A DNA stretch of 11,300 nucleotides, taken from NCBI GenBank assembly GCA_964400875.1, contig CAYNWK010000138.1, positions 1-11,300 on the forward strand, given 5' to 3'. The translations under genes were made by a program, and so were the position numbers. Origin of the DNA: CAYNWK01 sp964400875 (GTDB taxonomy: Bacteria > Chloroflexota > Anaerolineae > Anaerolineales > UBA4823). Within the stretch, counting starts at the first letter, position 1; each line of letters starts with the position of its first letter. Shown piece after piece: positions 6,602-11,300 of the stretch. The notes below the pieces were generated by a model. It was not told the origin of the DNA. It did not search any database and saw only the letters and a program-made list of their open reading frames with translations.

Positions 6602-7015
6602 ATGGAAATACCCCGCCACTGGCGCCTGAAGAACCAACGCTACAAATTAGTCGGTGAAGTCTGTCCCCACTGTGAGGCCAAGCTCTTCCCTCCCCGCGAC
6701 GTTTGCCCCGAGTGCGGCGAGGAAGCCAAGACCCTGTATAGTTTCAGCGGCCGCGGCGAGGTGTACTCATTCACCACCGTGTACGACGCCCCCGCCGGCT
6801 ACGAAGAGAACGCCCCGTATACCGTGGCGCTGGTCAAGCTGGAGGAAGGCCCCCTGGTAACCGCCCAGCTGACCGACCTGGACGACCGGCCGGTCGAGAT
6901 CGGCACCCCGGTTGAGATGGTCACCCGCCGCCTGCGCACCGATGGCGACGAGCGCGGTATGCTGGTGTACGGCTACAAGTTCAGGCCGCGGCTCGAGCGG
7001 GCGGTTGCCACTTAA
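6602..7015 (+). CDS. DUF35 zinc-ribbon/OB-fold acyl-CoA-binding partner protein
   Basis: A 137-residue protein of the DUF35 family. The N-terminus has a rubredoxin-like zinc ribbon with four cysteines, C21 and C24 (CPHC) and C35 and C38 (CPEC). The rest, from about 46 to 130, is the OB-fold domain (GRGEVYSFTTVYDAP, then APYTVALVKLEEGPLVTAQL). In archaeal acetoacetyl-CoA thiolase/HMG-CoA synthase complexes, a protein of this type bridges the two enzymes and provides a shared CoA-binding site. The cluster here makes that role the best inference. A strong ribosome site AAGGAG lies 9 bases before the ATG. Unlike the tight archaeal layout, it is 299 bases from the thiolase and has its own promoter and leader. 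An intrinsic terminator follows at 7046-7079. DUF35 proteins also pair with other thiolase-fold enzymes such as steroid-degrading aldolases, so the partner is inferred, not shown. Confidence 0.93.
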   Translation: MEIPRHWRLKNQRYKLVGEVCPHCEAKLFPPRDVCPECGEEAKTLYSFSGRGEVYSFTTVYDAPAGYEENAPYTVALVKLEEGPLVTAQLTDLDDRPVEIGTPVEMVTRRLRTDGDERGMLVYGYKFRPRLERAVAT

Positions 7016-7045
7016 CCGCTATCTCGTTCTTGTTAGAAAACGTTG

Positions 7046-7079
7046 AAACGTCGTTCCAGAAATTCGGAACGACGTTTTT
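7046..7079 (+). terminator. Intrinsic terminator after the DUF35 gene
   Basis: AAACGTCGTTCC (7046-7057) and GGAACGACGTTT (7066-7077) form a perfect 12-bp stem around an 8-base loop. The T-run 7075-7079 overlaps the end of the stem. It begins 30 bases after the DUF35 stop and closes the mevalonate block. Confidence 0.93.
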
Positions 7080-7127
7080 GATCCCATGAGGAGATCTGCG
7101 ACACCCAGACAGTAAGATTCACTCTAG

Positions 7128-7153
7128 GAATTACGCACTTGGGTGAGTAATTC
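7128..7153. repeat. Near-perfect 26-bp inverted repeat downstream of the XRE gene
   Basis: GAATTAC (7128-7134) and CAC (7136-7138) pair with GTG (7143-7145) and GTAATTC (7147-7153), with one symmetric mismatch and a TTGG loop. It lies 22 bases beyond the XRE-cupin stop (minus strand) and 48 bases after the plus-strand terminator. No T-run follows on either strand. It may end the minus-strand transcript without a T-run, or be a protein-binding dyad. Confidence 0.5.
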
Positions 7154-7175
7154 GGAACCAGCCTGAGACCAAGGT

Positions 7176-7763
7176 TTATTTCAAATGCAGCTGGCGAACC
7201 AATTGCCGGTCTTGTGTGGATAGGAAGATCATCAAGATCACGGCTTGTTCTTGAGTCGGGTTGTGGTAGGCATGCGGTTGGGTAGCCTCAAATAGCAAGC
7301 TATCTGCCTTTTCTAAACGGTACACCTGGTCGCTGACACAATACTCGATACCCCCCTCCAGGCAGTGGACAAACTCTTCACCAGCATGGGTGGCCGGATC
7401 GTTGAGGTTGCCAACTCCCGGATCAACGGTCAAACGGAAGGGCTCTAGTCGCTGGTTGTTCAAACCAAGTCCCAAGCTTTCCATCAAGACGCCATTATTT
7501 TGGGATCGAAGTCCCCACCCTTGTTTCACAAAAACGGTGGTTTGCTTCGCCTCGGGCTCAAATAAATCAGAGATCGGCACTTGCAGCGCAGTTGCCAGCC
7601 GATGTAAGGAGGAAACGGTAGGGGAGTTTTCGCTGCGTTCTATCTGGCTGATCGCGTTGATGGAAAGTCCGCACAGCTCGGATAATGCTCGCATGGATAA
7701 ACCCTGGCGTTCTCGCAAAGCACGCAACCTGGAACCCACATCTGGCTCAGATGTATCGGACAT
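7176..7763 (-). CDS. XRE-family regulator with C-terminal cupin domain
   Basis: A 195-residue DNA-binding regulator. The helix-turn-helix covers about 11-69 (RLRALRERQGLSMRALSEL, then SINAISQIERSENSPTVSSL). A small cupin_2 barrel follows at about 105-183, with putative metal or ligand positions H126, E129/E130, H134 and H164/H167. Proteins of this architecture sense small molecules through the cupin and control nearby genes; the ligand here is unknown. The frame stays open 45 codons further upstream, but ATG 7763 is chosen because it is preceded by AGGAGAAAGGA and because the longer form would run across the divergent promoter. The gene is divergent from the stress protein gene. A tandem 11-bp repeat overlapping both promoters makes self-regulation and control of the neighbour plausible. 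Confidence 0.92.
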   Translation of the reverse strand: MSDTSEPDVGSRLRALRERQGLSMRALSELCGLSINAISQIERSENSPTVSSLHRLATALQVPISDLFEPEAKQTTVFVKQGWGLRSQNNGVLMESLGLGLNNQRLEPFRLTVDPGVGNLNDPATHAGEEFVHCLEGGIEYCVSDQVYRLEKADSLLFEATQPHAYHNPTQEQAVILMIFLSTQDRQLVRQLHLK

Positions 7764-7799
7764 ATGGCGAAGATCCTTTCTCCTGTGTAATCCCAGAGA

Positions 7800-7808
7800 A
7801 TTATACCA
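7800..7808 (-). promoter_or_regulatory. Predicted extended -10 promoter for the XRE-cupin gene
   Basis: On the minus strand the bases read TGGTATAAT, a consensus -10 with the TGn extension, 37 bases upstream of the chosen start. No good -35 is present at the usual distance (CTGTAC at 7828-7823), as is common for extended -10 promoters. It lies back to back with the promoter of the stress protein gene. Confidence 0.6.
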
Positions 7809-7836
7809 GAATAATTGACATCGTACAGAATAGTTG
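7807..7836. repeat. Tandem 11-bp repeat, candidate operator
   Basis: CAGAATAATTG (7807-7817) and CAGAATAGTTG (7826-7836) differ at one base and are 19 bases apart, about two helical turns. The first copy covers the TG extension of the XRE promoter and half of the -35 of the divergent promoter; the second lies in the spacer next to its -10. The inverted pair AATTAT (7799-7804) / ATAATT (7811-7816) overlaps. This is a good candidate binding site for the adjacent XRE-cupin protein. Confidence 0.5.
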
Positions 7837-7842
7837 TATAAT
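7815..7842 (+). promoter_or_regulatory. Consensus sigma70-type promoter for the stress protein operon
   Basis: TTGACA (7815-7820) and TATAAT (7837-7842), both perfect matches, are separated by 16 bases. The predicted start is near 7849, giving a leader of about 40 bases. So strong a core promoter would be expected to need repression, which fits the overlapping tandem repeat. Confidence 0.8.
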
Positions 7843-7887
7843 ATAACTGGAATGCACAATTTATATGGGCGTTCTAAGGAGATCATC

Positions 7888-8337
7888 ATGTACGCCAAGA
7901 TCCTGGTCCCGTTGGACGGTTCGAATCGGGCTGAAATAATCCTGAGCCATGTGGAAGAGATGGCGCAACGGTTCGATAGCGAATTGATCCTGGTTCAAAT
8001 CATCGAAACCGGATCAATATCCATGCTGATCGGTTCGGAGATATCCCCTACCAACTATTATCTTGAATGGTTCAAACGCTGGGAGGAAGAAGCTGAAGCC
8101 TATTTAAAAACAATACAAGCTGGGCTTCGTGAAAAAGGCATCCGGTCAAGTGTGATCGTCAACGAAGGTGCCGTAGTCGAAGAGATCATAAATATTGCCG
8201 AACGTGAAGGGGTGGATTTGATTGCGATGGCCAGCCATGGTCGTACAGGCTTATCCCAGGTATTCTACGGCAGTGTCGCCGCCGGCATCCTGCACAGAAT
8301 CGACCGCCCTCTACTGCTCATCCGTTCGAGGGCATGA
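7888..8337 (+). CDS. Universal stress protein (UspA family)
   Basis: A single-domain 149-residue cytoplasmic Usp. The start VPLDGS (7-12) and the C-terminal nucleotide-binding motif ASHG (115-118), nine residues, then GS (128-129) match the ATP-binding class of the family. The last strand PLLLIRS is typical. Usp proteins of this class bind ATP and are induced by starvation, oxygen limitation or redox stress; the exact role here is unknown. ATG 7888 is chosen over an open upstream extension because AAGGAG lies 6 bases before it and the consensus promoter lies within that extension. The stop overlaps the next start (ATGA), so translation of the radical SAM gene is probably coupled to it. Confidence 0.94.
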   Translation: MYAKILVPLDGSNRAEIILSHVEEMAQRFDSELILVQIIETGSISMLIGSEISPTNYYLEWFKRWEEEAEAYLKTIQAGLREKGIRSSVIVNEGAVVEEIINIAEREGVDLIAMASHGRTGLSQVFYGSVAAGILHRIDRPLLLIRSRA

Positions 8338-9359
8338 TGAAATACGTCTTTGGGCCTGTCCCATCTCGACGTTTAGGCAGTTCGCTGGGGATTGACACGA
8401 TTCCTCTAAAAACTTGCAACTGGAATTGTGTTTACTGCCAGCTTGGTCGCACCCAGCCGTTGACCAATCAACGCAAAGAATACTATCCGCGGGAAGAAAT
8501 TCTTGCCGAAGTGGCAGCTGCGCTCAGCGCGCCGGAAAGAAAAGAGATCGACTGGCTGACGTTCGTCGGCTCTGGGGAGCCTTTACTGCATGCCAGTATG
8601 GGCTGGTTGCTCCAGGGTGTGAAAAGGCTGACTGATCTGCCGGTGGCGGTGATCACCAATGGATCTTTGCTCTACCTGCCAGATACTCGTCAAGATCTGC
8701 TGCTCGCTGATGCGGTACTTCCAACCCTGGATGCTGGCTCGTACAAGCTCTACCGACAGATCAACCGCCCCCATCCGGAGGCCACATTTGAACGGCTGGT
8801 AGACGGTTTGACAGCATTCCGGAGAGAATACAGCGGTAAGCTGTGGTTAGAAGTAATGCTGATCCGCGGGCTGAATGATCGGGCTGAGGCGCTTTGGGAT
8901 CTGGCAAGGACCATCCAGCTTATCCGACCGGATCGGATCCATCTAAACCTGCCGACACGACCGCCGGCCGAGACTTGGGTGCAGCCACCTGACAGGGAAG
9001 CTTTGCTCCAGGCCTCCGCCATCCTCGGGAAAACCGCCAAGATCGTACTTCCGGCAATGGGGGAATTCGATCTCAGCGGCCGTGAAAACGTGGTCGAGGC
9101 CATCCTCGCCATCGTCGCCCGCCATCCCATGCGCCAGCGAGAATTGGAGCGCGCCTTGAACCTCTGGTCTCCGGGGGAAGTAGAACATGCTCTGGCTGAA
9201 TTAGCTTCCAGTGGGCAAGCCCAAATTGTTGAAAGGTACGGCGAACGCTTCTGGACCGCCTCGCCTGCGCATTTCCCGGAGGTTGCTCAAAGTCAGAGGA
9301 CGCACCCAGGACAAAAACTTCACCGGCACGCGCAGGATAAAACGGAGGTGCAGCTGTAA
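8334..9359 (+). CDS. Radical SAM protein, COG0731-like, with C-terminal winged-helix-like tail
   Basis: A 341-residue Fe-S enzyme of unknown reaction. The N-terminus FGPVPSRRLGSSLGID is typical of the COG0731-like group related to wybutosine-type radical SAM proteins. The 4Fe-4S/SAM site is C28-x3-C32-x2-C35 (CNWNCVYC), followed by the SAM-contacting GSGEP (79-83) and ITNGS (about 107-111). The radical SAM barrel ends near 240. Residues about 245-310 (ENVVEAILAIVARHPMRQRE, then a second helical part and FWTAS) look like a small winged-helix domain, and the last 30 residues are polar and low in structure. The ATG overlaps the stop of the stress protein gene by four bases; a second ATG three bases later could serve instead. 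The tight coupling suggests a joint role under stress. Substrate and product cannot be read from the sequence. Confidence 0.9.
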   Translation: MMKYVFGPVPSRRLGSSLGIDTIPLKTCNWNCVYCQLGRTQPLTNQRKEYYPREEILAEVAAALSAPERKEIDWLTFVGSGEPLLHASMGWLLQGVKRLTDLPVAVITNGSLLYLPDTRQDLLLADAVLPTLDAGSYKLYRQINRPHPEATFERLVDGLTAFRREYSGKLWLEVMLIRGLNDRAEALWDLARTIQLIRPDRIHLNLPTRPPAETWVQPPDREALLQASAILGKTAKIVLPAMGEFDLSGRENVVEAILAIVARHPMRQRELERALNLWSPGEVEHALAELASSGQAQIVERYGERFWTASPAHFPEVAQSQRTHPGQKLHRHAQDKTEVQL

Positions 9360-9384
9360 GAAAGTGGTTGCAACGGTTACTTAC
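9356..9384. promoter_or_regulatory. Inverted repeat upstream of the ferritin-like gene
   Basis: GTAAG (9356-9360) and CTTAC (9380-9384) flank a perfect 8-bp palindrome GTTGCAAC (9367-9374). There is no T-run of terminator type, although an A-run follows. Its position between the radical SAM stop and the ferritin-like start suggests an operator or a weak hairpin. No clear -35/-10 pair was found here, so the ferritin-like gene may also be read from upstream. Confidence 0.35.
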
Positions 9385-9422
9385 AAAAAATGGATCCACC
9401 AATAATTAGAAAGGATAACTAC

Positions 9423-9842
9423 ATGTCAAAAGAAGCATTGATTCGCGGGTTGAACGAAGATCTGGCAGCGGAATGGGGCACCATCATTCGCTACACATAT
9501 CAGGCCGGTAAGGCTTTTGGTTTTGTGGGGGTGGAGTTGCGCGAATGGTTCGCAGAAGAAGCCCTCGACGAGATGGGTCACGCAGCGTTCTTGACCGATG
9601 TTATCGTAGATTTAGGTGGCGAGCCGACCACCACCTCTAAAGAGTTTGCCAAACCAGAGGGCATTAAAGCGATGCTTGAGCTCGATCTTGAGATGGAAAT
9701 GCAAGATGTTGAGCACTACCAGAAGCACGCAGAGCTGGCAGAGGATCTTGGTCTATTCGAGCTGCAGCTCAAGCTGGAAGAAATGGCTGCAGACGAAGCC
9801 GGCCACGCCCGGGAATTGCGCCGTATTTTGAAGGGTCTGTAA
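9423..9842 (+). CDS. Ferritin-like diiron protein, bacterioferritin type
   Basis: A 139-residue four-helix-bundle protein of the ferritin-like superfamily. Probable diiron ligands follow the bacterioferritin pattern: E17 in helix 1, E50 and H53 (EMGH) in helix 2, a glutamate near 90-92 in helix 3, and E125 and H128 (EAGH) in helix 4. It is slightly shorter than classical bacterioferritin (about 155-160). No heme-ligand methionine can be assigned by eye, so iron storage, peroxide removal or a rubrerythrin-like role are all possible. The ATG is preceded by AAGGA at 7 bases; an open extension of 11 codons upstream is rejected for this reason. It follows the stress protein and radical SAM genes in the same direction after 63 bases. 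A strong hairpin lies 23 bases after its stop. Confidence 0.88.
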   Translation: MSKEALIRGLNEDLAAEWGTIIRYTYQAGKAFGFVGVELREWFAEEALDEMGHAAFLTDVIVDLGGEPTTTSKEFAKPEGIKAMLELDLEMEMQDVEHYQKHAELAEDLGLFELQLKLEEMAADEAGHARELRRILKGL

Positions 9843-9865
9843 GGCATAACGGCATATTATCGTCA

Positions 9866-9905
9866 GGGACGTGTTTGGCGGCGATTAAACCGCCAAACAC
9901 GTCCC
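9866..9905 (+). repeat. Perfect 16-bp hairpin between ferritin-like and LysR genes
   Basis: GGGACGTGTTTGGCGG (9866-9881) and CCGCCAAACACGTCCC (9890-9905) are exact inverted copies around an 8-base loop. Neither strand has a T-run after it, so it is not a classic intrinsic terminator, though it could protect the 3' end of the ferritin-like mRNA or stop polymerase with help. It ends 12 bases before the LysR ribosome site. Confidence 0.8.
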
Positions 9906-9930
9906 CTATGGCATGTCAGGAGATATCGGA

Positions 9931-10854
9931 GTGATCGACCTTTTGAAGCTCGAAGCCTTCTTGAACGCGGCTGAAAACCTGAGCTTTTCGGAGACAGCGA
10001 AACAAATGCATCTCAGCCAGCCGACGATCAGCCACCACATAAAAATGTTGGAGCATGAGTTCGGTGTGGAGCTGTTTACCCGCTCAGGGGCTGGGCTGCA
10101 ATTGACCGAGGCAAGTCATTTGCTTCTGCCCTGGGCCCGCAAGATCCTCCAGGATTCGGTCGAAATGCAGAAAATGATGGCTTCTTTACAAGATAAGATC
10201 GTCGGTCACCTGCGCATCGCCTGCAGCACGACCTCCGGTAAATATGTCCTCCCCCAGCTGGCGGCGCGTTTCCGTCACCGCTACCCATGGGTAAAGGTGA
10301 CCATCTTATCCTGCACACCCGAACACGTTGTCCCTCGACTGTTGGAAGAACAGGCCAATTTAGGCGTGCTCAGCCACGAAGCCTTTGAAGAAGGACTTGA
10401 GTCCCAAATGTTCTTTTCTGACCATATCGTGTTCATCGTCCCGGCAGAACATCCCTGGTCTTCACGCGCCTACATCGAGCCCACGGAACTACTGGAAGCC
10501 CCATTGATCGTGCGCGAAACAACTTCGGGGACCCGGCGCGTGATGCTCACGGAACTCGGGAAACACGACATCAACATCGATGATCTCAACTTGTTCTTGG
10601 AGTTAGGTAACGCTGAAGCGATCGTCGAGACGGTGGCCTCCGGATTTGGGGTATCCTTTGTCTCCCGGTTATCCGCGGCCAGCGCGCTCCAATTAAATAA
10701 AGTGGTGGAGGTGCCGGTAGCCGGTCTCGAACTGGAACGCAAGATCTACATGGTCCGGCGCAGGATCGAGGTCCCCAACCGGGCTCAAGAAGTCTTTTGG
10801 GGCTTTATCCACGATCCTTCGAATGAGGACCTTTTGCAGTTACCTTCAGATTGA
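9931..10854 (+). CDS. LysR-type transcriptional regulator
   Basis: A 307-residue regulator of the LysR family. The winged helix-turn-helix is at about 3-62 (LKLEAFLNAAENLSFSETAK, then HLSQPTISHHIKMLEHEFG), followed by a linker helix to about 88. The periplasmic-binding-protein-like effector domain runs from about 90 to 295 (GHLRIACSTTSGKYVLPQLAARF, later TSGTRRVM). The effector is unknown. The start is GTG 9931 because AGGAG lies 8 bases before it and the protein then begins like typical LysR proteins. ATG 9913 in the same frame has no ribosome site and is jammed against the 16-bp hairpin. The gene is convergent with the DsrE-family gene; whether it regulates that gene, the ferritin-like gene or something outside the window is open. 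Confidence 0.93.
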   Translation: MIDLLKLEAFLNAAENLSFSETAKQMHLSQPTISHHIKMLEHEFGVELFTRSGAGLQLTEASHLLLPWARKILQDSVEMQKMMASLQDKIVGHLRIACSTTSGKYVLPQLAARFRHRYPWVKVTILSCTPEHVVPRLLEEQANLGVLSHEAFEEGLESQMFFSDHIVFIVPAEHPWSSRAYIEPTELLEAPLIVRETTSGTRRVMLTELGKHDINIDDLNLFLELGNAEAIVETVASGFGVSFVSRLSAASALQLNKVVEVPVAGLELERKIYMVRRRIEVPNRAQEVFWGFIHDPSNEDLLQLPSD

Positions 10855-10875
10855 AATATCCCCGACCCATGCTGT

Positions 10876-10918
10876 GGTGTTTTGCCCTGGTGAACCCAGG
10901 GCAAAACACCCGTTTTCG
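10876..10918 (+). terminator. Terminator-like hairpin between convergent genes
   Basis: GGTGTTTTGCCCTGG (10876-10890) and CCAGGGCAAAACACC (10896-10910) form a perfect 15-bp stem around a 5-base loop, followed by a short TTTT run (10913-10916) on the plus strand. It lies 21 bases after the LysR stop and 15 bases from the DsrE-family stop, so it probably ends LysR transcription. The stem may also block read-through from the other side, where no T-run is seen. Confidence 0.75.
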
Positions 10919-10925
10919 ACTTAGC

Positions 10926-11300
10926 CTAGAAAGTTAACGTCATCGTAGCGCCTTCAGCCTCCATCAGGAAGGGAGGCGCTTTCAAAACTACCACGCCTTC
11001 ACGTACGGTCTCGAGTTTGATGTCCTTCGCTTCGAGCGCCAGTTCACACAGGATGATTTGCCCTCCCAGCTCCAGGATATCGTTATACAGCTTCACCGGA
11101 TCGGGCATGCCTTTCATCCCTTGAAACTTCTCCAACTCTCCTTTGACCAGGGCCTGTGCTCCCCCCGGGCAGAAGAACACCAGTACATCTTTGTCAAGGC
11201 TGAGCCCCGATGAAGCCATGATCAGCGTTGGCATCACACTGCCCGCATCGGCGTGATTGCAAACCACTGCCATTTTGCCGTTCGTCATTTCGGTAGCCAT
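10926..11300 (-). CDS. DsrE/DsrF-family protein (start at window edge)
   Basis: A 124-residue protein of the DsrE-like fold, a family of small sulfur-trafficking or redox proteins in the cytoplasm. The sequence runs from KMAVVCNHADAGSVMPTLIMAS through VLVFFCPGGAQALV and LGGQIILCELALEAKDI. Cysteines at 14, 44 and 85 are candidates for a reactive site; C85 is where the family's functional cysteine often lies. The length suits a complete protein, but the ATG (reading CAT at 11298-11300) is the very edge of the window, so the true start and ribosome site may lie outside; another ATG at residue 5 is also possible. It is convergent with the LysR gene. The specific role is unknown. Confidence 0.8.
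   Translation of the reverse strand: MATEMTNGKMAVVCNHADAGSVMPTLIMASSGLSLDKDVLVFFCPGGAQALVKGELEKFQGMKGMPDPVKLYNDILELGGQIILCELALEAKDIKLETVREGVVVLKAPPFLMEAEGATMTLTF

Noticed and set aside
7764..7898. N-terminal extension of the XRE-cupin frame by 45 codons
   Set aside because: It would cross the divergent promoters and the stress protein start; ATG 7763 has its own ribosome site and a family-like N-terminus.
9913..9930. ATG 9913 as the LysR start
   Set aside because: No ribosome site; GTG 9931 has AGGAG at 8 bases and gives the usual LysR N-terminus.
1..11300. CRISPR arrays, tRNA, rRNA, insertion sequences or phage genes
   Set aside because: No spaced repeat series, cloverleaf pattern, transposase or integrase motif was found on reading.

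Overview
The window looks like chromosomal DNA from a Chloroflexota bacterium, most likely Anaerolineae-like. The basis is a bacterial gene style (Shine-Dalgarno sites, consensus sigma70-type promoters, NarL-type histidine kinase) combined with an archaeal-type mevalonate block. The taxonomic call is an inference, not a search result. The left part (about 1-6300) is visibly GC-rich. The part from about 6300 on is more AT-rich in its spacers and holds stress, redox and regulatory genes.

Layout. On the minus strand at the left are a soluble GAF-GAF histidine kinase related to DosS/DosT and, 18 bases downstream, a SpoU/TrmH-family RNA 2'-O-methyltransferase cut by the window edge. The methyltransferase has no ordinary start codon at its N-terminus. 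Divergent from them, a plus-strand operon encodes class II HMG-CoA reductase, archaeal-type HMG-CoA synthase and a thiolase-fold protein. After a 299-base gap with its own strong promoter and a hairpin-rich leader comes a DUF35 (zinc ribbon plus OB fold) protein, closed by a clear intrinsic terminator. In archaea the synthase, thiolase and DUF35 protein form one complex that channels acetoacetyl-CoA, and HMG-CoA reductase makes the mevalonate. Here the thiolase lacks the nucleophilic cysteine and both expected catalytic histidines, which is the most striking point in the window.

The right half holds an XRE-cupin regulator (minus) divergent from a universal stress protein that overlaps a radical SAM gene by 4 bases. 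A small ferritin-like diiron protein follows. Two overlapping divergent promoters and a tandem 11-bp repeat lie between the regulator and the stress protein. A LysR-type regulator preceded by a perfect 16-bp hairpin comes next, then a 15-bp hairpin terminator, and a convergent DsrE-family gene at the right edge. The theme is oxygen/redox and stress control, with iron storage or peroxide handling.

No CRISPR array, tRNA, rRNA, insertion sequence or integrase was seen.
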